Origin: Prorocentrum cordatum | Lineage: Eukaryota > Sar > Dinophyceae > Prorocentrales > Prorocentraceae | NCBI GenBank assembly: GCA_963575745.1 | Contig: CAUYUJ010001725.1 | Location: forward strand, 170,001 to 234,000 | Direction of reading: 5' to 3' | DNA length: 64,000 bases | Made by a program: the position numbers and the translations under genes | Shown here: one piece after another, positions 31,020 through 39,769 of the stretch | How the letters are laid out: each line of letters starts with the position of its first letter | Numbering within the stretch: the first letter of the stretch is position 1 | Notes under the pieces: generated by a model | What the model saw: the letters and a program-made list of their open reading frames with translations, nothing else | Told to the model about the DNA's origin: nothing | The model's database searches: none

Positions 31020-31560
31020 CCGCCCGCCCCTGGCCTCCGTGATGCGCTCCCTCTGGTCCAGCGCGAGGTGCTCCGCGTCGCGCGTGCGTCCGCGGTGTGC
31101 ACCTGCCGGTCCAGCGCCTGGAGCTCTGCGTTGCCGCAAGTCTGCGGGGCTCCGCTCCTGGCCTCCCAGCTGTACGCCAGCTGGCCAAGCGCGCGGAGCT
31201 CCGCGTTGCCGCCGGCCTCCATGATGCGCTCCCTCTGGCCCAGCGCGAGGTGCTCCGCGTCGCCGTGCGTCGCCGGGTGCACCTGCTGGTCCAGCGCCAG
31301 GAGCTCTGTGTTGCCGCCGGTCTGCGGGAGCTTCAGCGCTTGGCCTCCCAGCTGTGCGCCAGCTGGCCCAGCGCGCGGAGCTCCGCGTTGCCGTCGGCCT
31401 CCATCGCCTGGCCCCCAGCGCGAGGAGCTCCATGGTGCCGTCGGCCTCCGCGATGGTCCCCAGCGCGAGGAGCTCCGCGATGCCGTCGGCTTCCGCATTT
31501 TCTCCTTCTGGCCCAGCGCGAGGCGCTCCGCGTCGCGGTCGGCCTCCTCGATGTGCCAGT
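31020..31560 (-). repeat. Tandem repeat of about 182 bp with protein-like minus strand
   Basis: GATGCGCTCCCTCTGG recurs at 31041 and 31223, and further shorter subunits follow to about 31560. In shifting minus-strand frames the subunits read DAEHLALGQRERIMEA, NAELRALGQLAHSWEA and NTELLALDQQVHPATHG, a regular helical pattern. Units whose length is not a multiple of three break any single frame. This could be a decayed repeat-protein gene. No family recognised; function unknown. Confidence 0.45.
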
Positions 31561-32165
31561 GAGCCTGCCTCGTTGCTGGTGGGCTCTTCGTCTTGTCACA
31601 ATCACCTTGGTCATGAACTGGTTGACTGCGTTGGGCTCTTCTCCTGGTACGGGTCTCAGCCGATGAAGTAGTTGTCGTGCTGGTTAAGGTCGATGGGGGT
31701 CGGCTTGTTGCTGGTAGGTGGAATAGATTGCGGGCGCACTCTGGCCTCCATGCACCGACTTCAAGCAGGGTTCATGGCGGCCCTGCCTCGTCCCGCTATG
31801 GCTAGGGGTCACGGTGCCCTCGGTGGGGGCGAACCCCAGGCCAGGTGATTCTTCTGCTGTCGATGAGGAAGGTCAACGCTGCCCTATGCTACGCCCTTGG
31901 GCGCTCGGGAGCTCCGTCTCCGCCATGGGAATGGTGGGGGTGGCGAGCTAGGGCGGACCGCGGGGGCGCGGGCAGTACTCGTCCTGCCCCCCCCCTGCCC
32001 CTCACCATCCCCCCTGGTGGGCGCGGGCAGTCCTCGTCCTGCCCCCCCGCCCTTCGAGCCCGTCTCGAAGTTTGATCCTTGCCTCACCAGGGCAACGTTG
32101 ACTGGTGCTTGGTGCAGTTGGGGTCATCGGGCTGGTACTTCTGAGCCCTGGCTGTACGGCGGCCG
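31561..32165. other. Unassigned sequence downstream of LINE-2
   Basis: No gene called. GCGCGGGCAGTCCTCGTCCT is duplicated at about 31967 and 32023. May include the LINE-2 3' untranslated region, whose end I cannot locate. Confidence 0.4.
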
Positions 32166-32325
32166 TGTCCGTCGCTATGCAAAACGTGGCGACGTGAGCC
32201 TGGGGTGTTCCCTCGCATTCGGGGCTTCCCCAGGTCTTGCGTCCTGACAACTTGTGCAAAACTTGGCGACGTAGCCTGAGGTGTTCCCACGCATTCGGGG
32301 CTTCCTCAGGACTTGCGTTCTGGTT
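32166..32325 (-). repeat. Two-copy tandem repeat in the LINE-2 3' region
   Basis: TGCAAAACTTGGCGACGTAG, CATTCGGGGCTTCCTCAGG and ACTTGCGTTCTG occur twice, offset by about 78 bp (32178 and 32256), just past the stop of the methyltransferase-like frame. Confidence 0.7.
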
Positions 32326-32340
32326 CTTTTGTACATGTCG

Positions 32341-34503
32341 TCAAGGCGCTTCGTCACGATCCTCGTTGTCAGCCTGTGCCCGAACAGCTCCTGTCGAGGT
32401 GGTGGCCCTGCCGATTGCCTTGTCGGGTCGGTCCTGCCGGGCCCACTCCCTTGCCTCTTCCAGCCAGGTCGGTGAGCCGTTCCGCCTGCTGCCTCGATAG
32501 TAGTCCTGACCCATCTCCCTGGTCTTGTAGTGGTCGAGCGGCTGGAAGAAGTGGGCCACGTCGTCGTCGATGTGCCACCCCTGGACGTCGTTGGGCGACT
32601 CGCCAAAGCGCCACCTGATCTGCTTCACCAGTGCGGTCGCGATGGCCTGGCACATCCTGTTCGGGTACTCCTTGGCCGGCGCGGTGCGCCACTGGCCTTC
32701 ATCGTTGATGCCTGCCAGCTCCGCATGGTAGGAGGCCGTGTGAAAGCACCTTCCACTTCCAGGCAGTCTCCTGATTTCTGCTCGGAGGGTTGGTAGGGAT
32801 ACCGCCATCAGGCTTGTGGATTTCCTCGAGCGCGCTCCACAGGTGCACTGGTCGAAGGTGATCAGCTCGACTCCCTGCTGGTTCAGGAGATGGCGCATCT
32901 CGGGAAGCTTCCAGGAGCTGGCGAAGTGCTCCTCGATGGGCTCAGACGGGTGCTCGAGCATGCCTGGGACTCCCAAATTGAGGCACATGTACATAAGTTC
33001 CAGCTGTGTCCTGTATAGGCGGTTGCCTGTCGCTACTTGCTCCATCTCTGGGCGGGAAAGGTAGCGAAAGCCCCACAGGCTACTGCCGCCCCTTAGGGGT
33101 CTTGGTGGCCGACCCCTGCAGCCATTGGGGGGCAAGTGGCGCGCTCGGCTCCAGGTCTCGCACGGCGGTCCGCCGATGACTCCTGCAATTCTTCCTGCTT
33201 GTGCCATGTCTCGCCACTTGCTGACTGCGACCTCAGATGTCAGGTCGCCGAAGGTCGGGTCGTTGGCGATGTCCAGGCTGAGCATGTGTATGTCGCAAGC
33301 AGCCCGACTGCTGAGGCGGTCAAACCAGTCCTGAACATCTCCGTCTCGGCGACGGCCGCTGAATAGATGCAGCACATATAACGTCCGAGCTGGTCTGGGC
33401 CTCGGTACAGCGGCTGGCGGCGGTGGCTGCTCCTCAACGAAGGGCAGCTCAAGGCTCTCGTAGTGGCCGCCGTTGCTGTCGTCGCTGTCCTCGTCCGTAT
33501 GTATTTCTGGAGGGCGAGCAGGGACTGCAGGCTTCTCTGCCCAGTCGATAGGCCTGCCCGCCCTTCGGTTCGCCTGCTGCTGGTCGCGGACAATTTGCTG
33601 GTTGTGCTGCAGCTCGGCTCTACTTAGGATTGCTGGGCGCGTCTTTCTCCAATGTCGAGCGCACTTGCGCACTCTCAGCAAGTGTTTGACCAGCCTGTTT
33701 GTAGTATGATAATCCATGCCGCATCCGTAGCAGACCGAACCAGTTGCCCACGAAATAGGATGACCCGACGAGGTGTGGTCCTTGGTGATGTGTGCTCGTA
33801 GCACTGCTGCGCTGGCTTCAGTACGTCCACAGTGGTAGCATAAGTACTTGCGCTGATGCTCGAAATGCTGGTCTGGGAAGGACGAGATGGCTTCCGTGTT
33901 GGTCCACCGTTGGAGTCGAAGCCTCCATCGAGCATGGTGGTCGTGGTCGTACTGGCGAGCTTTGCCACGTTGGCAAGCTTTCTTTACTGCGCTGAGGTAG
34001 CTTTGGTAGTCGTTCCTGGCCCAGTCCTTCCAGTCCTCGAGCGTGTATGCTCCACCACGCTCGTCAGGTCCTGTGTGGTCGCGGACCCAATCCAGGTCTC
34101 GGCGGAGCAGTGCCACCCAGCCGTAGCTACCGTCCCATGCTTGGCTAAGTAGCCGGCGGAGGTGCAGGGGTCCCCAGTTGAGGCATCTGCCAAATAGCCG
34201 TAACCTCTCAAGTCGCAGGACTATCTCTGGGGGCAGCTTGTCGACTCCTTCGAGGATCTGGGTGTTCGTTACTTCCTTTTTCTGTCGTACTTTCCAAGTG
34301 ATCCTCTGCGCCGCAGCGTAGTTGACGATGTACTGGTTGTTGAAATTCCTGGCCTGGCCTGCGGTGAGTTCGGGCCAGGTAGACGCATTGTATAATAGCT
34401 GGGATAGCACCACGCTGTCGGCTAAATAGGCCTTGTCTTTGATTGCCAGCTCTGATCGCCTGTGGACTTCGATGGAGAGGCCTCGTGGATGTCGCTGCAG
34501 TGG
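32341..34503 (-). CDS. LINE-2 ORF3: RT C-terminus, zinc fingers and methyltransferase-like domain
   Basis: The frame is open from about 34503 and becomes meaningful at SIEVHRRSELAIKDKAY, the RT thumb region (LLYNASTW). Counting from a GTG at 34413, residues 189-212 (YLCYHCGRTEAS...HITKDH) and 226-256 (CYGCGMDYHTTNRLVKH) are C2H2-like zinc motifs. Residues 343-600 resemble a C5-cytosine methyltransferase: VLHLFSGRRRDGD (motif I-like), VIGGPPCETWS near 411-418 (motif IV with the catalytic-type PPC), GMLEHPSEP (motif VI-like) and FDQCTCGARSRKSTSL (motif VIII-like). Substrate and activity are inference. An acidic linker separates zinc and methyltransferase parts. The join to ORF2 needs one shift between 34480 and 34503. 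Confidence 0.7.
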   Translation of the reverse strand, partial: PLQRHPRGLSIEVHRRSELAIKDKAYLADSVVLSQLLYNASTWPELTAGQARNFNNQYIVNYAAAQRITWKVRQKKEVTNTQILEGVDKLPPEIVLRLERLRLFGRCLNWGPLHLRRLLSQAWDGSYGWVALLRRDLDWVRDHTGPDERGGAYTLEDWKDWARNDYQSYLSAVKKACQRGKARQYDHDHHARWRLRLQRWTNTEAISSFPDQHFEHQRKYLCYHCGRTEASAAVLRAHITKDHTSSGHPISWATGSVCYGCGMDYHTTNRLVKHLLRVRKCARHWRKTRPAILSRAELQHNQQIVRDQQQANRRAGRPIDWAEKPAVPARPPEIHTDEDSDDSNGGHYESLELPFVEEQPPPPAAVPRPRPARTLYVLHLFSGRRRDGDVQDWFDRLSSRAACDIHMLSLDIANDPTFGDLTSEVAVSKWRDMAQAGRIAGVIGGPPCETWSRARHLPPNGCRGRPPRPLRGGSSLWGFRYLSRPEMEQVATGNRLYRTQLELMYMCLNLGVPGMLEHPSEPIEEHFASSWKLPEMRHLLNQQGVELITFDQCTCGARSRKSTSLMAVSLPTLRAEIRRLPGSGRCFHTASYHAELAGINDEGQWRTAPAKEYPNRMCQAIATALVKQIRWRFGESPNDVQGWHIDDDVAHFFQPLDHYKTREMGQDYYRGSRRNGSPTWLEEAREWARQDRPDKAIGRATTSTGAVRAQADNEDRDEAP

Positions 34504-37500
34504 CTACCTTCACTGCGACATCCACCCCAGGGGATGCATTGTCGGTCACGTAGGTCCCGAGGAGCTTGTGGTGACGAACCACCTCGACGTAACTCCCTGC
34601 GAGGGGGACCTCGATCCTCGGCACTCCCTCGGAGTAGAAACTGGCCCGCGCTTGCCGGCTCCCAGGCCCACTGAAGTCAATCATCACCTTGGTCTTGGTG
34701 AGTTGCAGCTGGAGGCCGAAGGTGCTGGCGGCGCAGTAGACGGCTTCGCAGAACTCGGTGGCCTCATGCTGAATGTGGTCGGGGCTGGTGAACACGTGCA
34801 TGCCCGTTAGGTCATCGACAAACGATAGGCCATGTGGTTCTTGCTCCTGGAGTGGCCCATCTGTGGGGTCGTTGTCGCATGCGAAGCTGCTGTCAAGAGG
34901 CTTGCCCTGAGGTCGTAGTCCTCGCTGCGCCAGGTAGTTGTCAATCATGCGGTGGACTCGGCCGAATAGCAGATTGAAGTCCGCGTCGGCCAGGGGCACG
35001 CCAGGCCTCGTGCCCTTGTGCGGTGCCATAAGGTTCTGGGAAAACCTGTGTGATGTCCACCTGTTGCGATATCCTTCTGCAATGAGGGCAGCCAGGTGGG
35101 AGCCGTCCAACACTGTGTCGAGTATCCCTGGGTTGGCCATGAGGTGCTCCAGCTGCGGCTGGGCCCACAGGGGAACCTCGAGGTTCTCTAGCACCTCCTG
35201 GACTTCGTCCTCTTCACCTGGGATACCATGTACCAGTTGGACTACAACCGAGTAGAAGGCCTCCTTTAAGTCGTAGCAGCGTATCATGGAGCACTTCCCT
35301 TGGGCCTGACTTCTCTCTGTGAAGAGGCGTGCTGCAAGGACCGCCATGTCCGCCCCTCGCTTGGGTCGGCCGCCAACCTGGATGTCCTCCAGCGCTATGG
35401 CGAGGGTAGTGTTGAGCATGGTCCTTAGGTATTTGTGGTGGTGCTTGCCCAGAACGTTGTTCAAGAGGATCTCGCGGTAGGCTTGGAGGTACCTTGGGTC
35501 GCCTTTTCCTTTGGGAATTGCGACCAGGTCTCCACCCTTGAAGCTCAGCGGCTCTCGCACGGTGGTCGCCACCTTGGTGAAGAGGGGGTGCAGTAGCCTC
35601 GCTGCCTCCGTGGGGGCCGCCCTGAGGACAGCGTTCGTGAGCCCGTCGGGGCCTCCTTGCGCCCCAGCCTTGGCCGCAGCGAACTGGGCCTGACAGACGG
35701 CCAGGGGCATCACCATGGAGAGATCCAGCATGCCGTCGAAAGGCCTGATCTTGCTGTCGAGATTGTACTTGTCAGCAAGGTCATCCGCTGTCACGATCTT
35801 CCCCGCCTGTATCTTCGCGAAATGGTTGAGCTCCTGGTCCGCCATTTCCTGGGAGTTGTGGATCACCTCTCCATCATTGTCGAGCCGCATGGGCTTTCCT
35901 GCTGGGAATTTCGCCTTCCTCCCTCCGTACCTTAGTAGGTCTCGGTAAGCCTTCCACTGGGCCGCAGCGTCGTTCGCAGCTGAGGCGGAGGACGCTGTCG
36001 AGGCAAGCCGACTGAGGAATGCGCTTCGGTCCTTCTCGACGGCCGCGGCAACTATGGGCCCAGACTTGGCGAGGAAGGAAAGAATGGCCATGGCGTAGTC
36101 CATGGGCGAGATTGTCCAGTTCAGGAGGAGGTGCGCGTAGTGGTGGATGTCGTGGATGGTGCCGTCGTCGTCGCCACGCTCTCTGCTCCAAAGAGAGAGT
36201 GAGTCCCCTACTTCGCCTGCACAAAGAGAGTGGGCGTGGGCTACTAGTCGTCCAGGTTGGCCGTCGTGGGCTTCTCTTCTGAGTACTGCACGGTGGACTC
36301 TGAGTGCGAGGCGCCTGGCTCGGATCAGGCCCATGGTAGTCTTGGTGACGTAGGGCTTCCTCGTTGCCCTGGAGGCCTTGCCGAAGGCCTGGATGGCCGC
36401 GTCGTTGATGACCCTGGTGGCCTCCTCGCAGTGGGTGCTGACGTCCACCTCCCACGGGATGATCGGGGCCTGCTTGAGGATCTCCTTGAAGCTGGCCTTG
36501 GCGACGTCGTTGTTCAAGTTGGTCAGATCGGGCCTCGGTCCTGAGGCCTTGGTGGTCTTGCAGACGGCCCACTTGAGGCTGGCTAGCACTGGTATGTGGT
36601 CTTGTGCAGCTGTGCCTCGGTCCAGACCTGGCTCCGTGCTGCAGCTCGCGACGTATGGGGCGATCGAGGAGTTCAGCAGGATGTAGTCTATCCTGTGGTG
36701 CTGCCCCTTCGATCCGACGTGCGTATATGAGTTGCTGCCTGGATCCCTCGTGGTGTTGATGACCTCCATGTTAGTGTCGGCAGCGAAGCTGATGATGTGC
36801 TTGCCGTTGCCGTTGGTCACTTCTGGGTACCCACTGGTGCCAACTCCTGGGGACTCGTAGTCGCCAAGACGCCCGTTCAGGTCCCCCATGAAGATGTCCA
36901 CTCGGTACTTGTCGGACAATCGCTGAGCAGACTCCCAGAATTCTCTCTTCTCCGCCGCGTGGGAGTCTTCGTGGGGTGCGTATGCAGATGCGATAACCAT
37001 ATCTGTGCCTGCAACGCGGGTCTTGATGATCAAGAGCCTGTCGTGCTGGTGGAGGACGAGGGTGTCTTTGGCACTTAGGTATTTCGCTGCCCCACTCGTG
37101 CTGATAGGTTGGGAGACGTTGAGCCAGATGTCGCACCCTCTGTTCTGCTGCATGTGGCCTGATGAGTAGCAGACGTATTCACCTACATTGCGGACGTCTC
37201 CTTCGCTCTGGGTCTCCTGCAGGGCGACGACGTGCAGGCCCATGTCAGCAAACTGTGCTGCTAGGTGCGTGGCCTTGGAGAGGCTCTGCTTGCTTTTGCC
37301 GGCCGCCTTGCCTTTGCCCGGCTTGAAGCTCACGGTGGCCTTGAGTGACCTGCAGTTGTACGTGCACAGGTTCACGTTGAGGTCGGCCTTGATGGTGATA
37401 GTGCTGATGGGCCTCTGGATCGCTCCTGGGGCTGCCTGCGGCTGAGTGGCCTCAATGATGAAGTCTTTATGCCGCAGGGGCGGGCATGCGGCCTTGACCG

Positions 37501-39769
37501 CGTCTGGCGCTGATCGCAGCCATTCCCAGGAGAGGAACTTGTTGTGGGCGATCGCCTGTACGGCTGCAATGTTCGGGTCCATCAGGTCGCTGGCCGAGGC
37601 TTGATCTGCTATCCCATCAGCGAGCTCGTTCCAAGGGTGCCCGATGTGCGAATTAATATGGTGCCACTGGGTGGGTCGGGCTTGTTGGATGAGGCCTGCA
37701 AGTGTGCGAATGACTGCCCCCAACCTCGGATGTACGCGGCATTGGGCTTCGCCTTTGGCCAGGTTGATGACGTTGAGGGCGTCAGGCGTGATCTCGATGG
37801 GCGCGCCGGTATCTTGACCAAGGGCCCACATCAACGCCCAGAGTACTGCCGTGAGCTCCGCTGTGTATGCCGTCACCTTCTCGTTGTTGACCATGTCGTC
37901 TAGGGTTTCGGTGACTTTGCCAGCAATGAAACCCCGAAAGCCGAACGGGCCTCGCAGGTTGCTCCCGTCTTCGTACTCGTCGACAATGACAACTGCCCAG
38001 GCGGCTGAGTGTGGGATGCCGTTGTAGCTGCCGTCCGTGTAGATGTGTGTCCGCCTGGTCGGCAGCTCTCGTGATGGGCACATCTCCAACGCCAACCTTG
38101 CCATGCTGTGCAGGGTCGTAGTGTCGACGTCGTCGCAGACGTTGACTCGGCCTCGGCCACGAAGTGTCTCGGCTACTGGGTCCTGGCTGAGAACTGGCAG
38201 CACTGTCGCTTGGCCTCTTTCTCGTGCTGTCGTGGTGGGGATCTGCGGTCGCCTTCGGCCACGCCTGGCCCTCTCTGCATTGATATACTCGGGAGAGTAC
38301 TCGATGTCGTGGCCTGGCGCCGGCCCCATGCCCTGTGGAACTGGACTTGGTGTAGTGGTGATGTGTGCTGGAGGTGGCCGTGGCGTCGGAGAACGCGTTG
38401 GTGATGCTGGTGATATGGCTCCAGCCTGAGACGCACTCCGCTTCACGGGTTGTAGTGATGGCATTTGGCTCCCCTCATCGTAGTTCAAGTTGTCCGATCC
38501 AGCCCGCGCGGCCTGACTGAACAGGGGCTCGCGTGATTGGGCGTGGAGCATGCTGTCACGTAGACGATGAGGTTCGCCATCCAGGGCGTCTGGGTGACTG
38601 GTAGCACCCGTGCCGTGGTGGGAGCGCGCTGATGCCGAGGGGAGCGTTGGCTTCCAACTGCTGGACAGCGGTGAGCTGCTTGGGCCCGTCGGGACTGGGG
38701 GCACAGGTGCTGCTGGTTGAGCTGCTGAGCCCGACGGGTGTGGATCCACCGCCAGGTCGTGGTATCTGTTGTGGCTGCTGCTGTTGTCCCGACGACTGTG
38801 GCTCTCCGCAGCACGCCGTGCGCGGCGTGCACTCCGCTGGGCTGTTCGGAAGGCTGCAACTGCGCACGCTTGCCTCCAGTTCTCGTAGCACTGCTCCATG
38901 CCATCCTCTGCCTCGCTGCCAGCCGAGTTTTGACCGTCGAGAAAGGTCCTTTCCACGTTCTCGATCTCATGGACTCGAATGGCGGAGGGTTGCACACTGA
39001 TTGCAAGGGCAGCCGGTAACGCATCCTTGCAGCCATCTTGGTGGCTTGTGACCTGGAGTGCTGACTGATTGGCGGATGCCTCACTCCTCCCTGGTAGTGG
39101 GTCGCCTTGGTTGCCGCCTAGCGCCCCTCGAGACGCGGCGGGCGGCCCTCGTGTCGGCCGTGGTGGTGTCACATTGGCCCCTCGAGACCCAGGTGACTGA
39201 TACCGCTGCTGATGCTGGCTGCTGCGATTGGGAGTGGCCACCCCACTGCCGATGCCCGTTGCGGTATCACATCTGTTTGGAGTCGTGGCCCCTCGAGACC
39301 CTGGACTCCTGGGAGTACCTGATCTGGTGCGCGAGATTGTCGGAATCTCCGCTGGTCCATTTGTTACAAGACGGCTGTCGCAATTACCTCCAGGGCCCGC
39401 CGTGCTGTCAAGCCTCTGGTGGTGGGTAGGTCGAGCATCGTAGTGGAGGACCCCACTGCCGTGCTGCGGGCTTTGGGCCCCAGCTGCTCTCCCCGATGCT
39501 GCCCAGGAGATCGATGCTGTCGAACTGATCGGAGAGCGTGACGAAGTCCCACATCCGTCGTGCTCTGCCCTGTTGGACTCATCGGCCGCCTCCTGGCGAT
39601 GAATTCTGTCATGCATAACCTGAAGCCTGGCGGCGCTGCTAGGCCCCCTCCCCCCCTCGGGGGGATTCGGCGGGCGCTGCTGCTGCCTGCACCTCGGCTC
39701 CAGGAGTTGCAGGAGGGGAGGGGGTTGCTGTGCCCCTTGTCTCGTCCCTCCTGCGGGCCACTCGGCCAC
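34208..39769 (-). CDS. LINE-2 ORF2: RNase H, EEP endonuclease and reverse transcriptase
   Basis: A 1853-codon frame. Residues 1-565 are low-complexity Pro/Ser/Arg-rich. RNase H spans about 570-725 with HIYTDGSYNG, TAYTAELTAVL, ITPDALNVI and ELADGIADQAS, giving a complete D-E-D-D set. EEP spans about 793-1072 with TYNCRSL, ALQETQS, FMGDLNGRLGD, HRIDYILLNS and AQDHIPV, so all expected catalytic residues are present. RT spans about 1340-1745 with GPDGLTNAVL, motif A CYDLKEAFYSV (~1500), motif B GTRPGVPLADADF and motif C LSFVDDLTGM (~1650). The last 100 residues are off-frame relative to ORF3. It overlaps ORF1 by 131 bp, so a polyprotein made by +1 shifting or reinitiation is possible. Confidence 0.85.
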   Translation of the reverse strand: MAEWPAGGTRQGAQQPPPLLQLLEPRCRQQQRPPNPPEGGRGPSSAARLQVMHDRIHRQEAADESNRAEHDGCGTSSRSPISSTASISWAASGRAAGAQSPQHGSGVLHYDARPTHHQRLDSTAGPGGNCDSRLVTNGPAEIPTISRTRSGTPRSPGSRGATTPNRCDTATGIGSGVATPNRSSQHQQRYQSPGSRGANVTPPRPTRGPPAASRGALGGNQGDPLPGRSEASANQSALQVTSHQDGCKDALPAALAISVQPSAIRVHEIENVERTFLDGQNSAGSEAEDGMEQCYENWRQACAVAAFRTAQRSARRARRAAESHSRRDNSSSHNRYHDLAVDPHPSGSAAQPAAPVPPVPTGPSSSPLSSSWKPTLPSASARSHHGTGATSHPDALDGEPHRLRDSMLHAQSREPLFSQAARAGSDNLNYDEGSQMPSLQPVKRSASQAGAISPASPTRSPTPRPPPAHITTTPSPVPQGMGPAPGHDIEYSPEYINAERARRGRRRPQIPTTTARERGQATVLPVLSQDPVAETLRGRGRVNVCDDVDTTTLHSMARLALEMCPSRELPTRRTHIYTDGSYNGIPHSAAWAVVIVDEYEDGSNLRGPFGFRGFIAGKVTETLDDMVNNEKVTAYTAELTAVLWALMWALGQDTGAPIEITPDALNVINLAKGEAQCRVHPRLGAVIRTLAGLIQQARPTQWHHINSHIGHPWNELADGIADQASASDLMDPNIAAVQAIAHNKFLSWEWLRSAPDAVKAACPPLRHKDFIIEATQPQAAPGAIQRPISTITIKADLNVNLCTYNCRSLKATVSFKPGKGKAAGKSKQSLSKATHLAAQFADMGLHVVALQETQSEGDVRNVGEYVCYSSGHMQQNRGCDIWLNVSQPISTSGAAKYLSAKDTLVLHQHDRLLIIKTRVAGTDMVIASAYAPHEDSHAAEKREFWESAQRLSDKYRVDIFMGDLNGRLGDYESPGVGTSGYPEVTNGNGKHIISFAADTNMEVINTTRDPGSNSYTHVGSKGQHHRIDYILLNSSIAPYVASCSTEPGLDRGTAAQDHIPVLASLKWAVCKTTKASGPRPDLTNLNNDVAKASFKEILKQAPIIPWEVDVSTHCEEATRVINDAAIQAFGKASRATRKPYVTKTTMGLIRARRLALRVHRAVLRREAHDGQPGRLVAHAHSLCAGEVGDSLSLWSRERGDDDGTIHDIHHYAHLLLNWTISPMDYAMAILSFLAKSGPIVAAAVEKDRSAFLSRLASTASSASAANDAAAQWKAYRDLLRYGGRKAKFPAGKPMRLDNDGEVIHNSQEMADQELNHFAKIQAGKIVTADDLADKYNLDSKIRPFDGMLDLSMVMPLAVCQAQFAAAKAGAQGGPDGLTNAVLRAAPTEAARLLHPLFTKVATTVREPLSFKGGDLVAIPKGKGDPRYLQAYREILLNNVLGKHHHKYLRTMLNTTLAIALEDIQVGGRPKRGADMAVLAARLFTERSQAQGKCSMIRCYDLKEAFYSVVVQLVHGIPGEEDEVQEVLENLEVPLWAQPQLEHLMANPGILDTVLDGSHLAALIAEGYRNRWTSHRFSQNLMAPHKGTRPGVPLADADFNLLFGRVHRMIDNYLAQRGLRPQGKPLDSSFACDNDPTDGPLQEQEPHGLSFVDDLTGMHVFTSPDHIQHEATEFCEAVYCAASTFGLQLQLTKTKVMIDFSGPGSRQARASFYSEGVPRIEVPLAGSYVEVVRHHKLLGTYVTDNASPGVDVAVKVATAATSTRPLHRSPQAIRAGNQRQGLFSRQRGAIPAIIQCVYLARTHRRPGQEFQQPVHRQLRCGAEDHLESTTEKGSNEHPDPRRSRQAAPRDSPAT

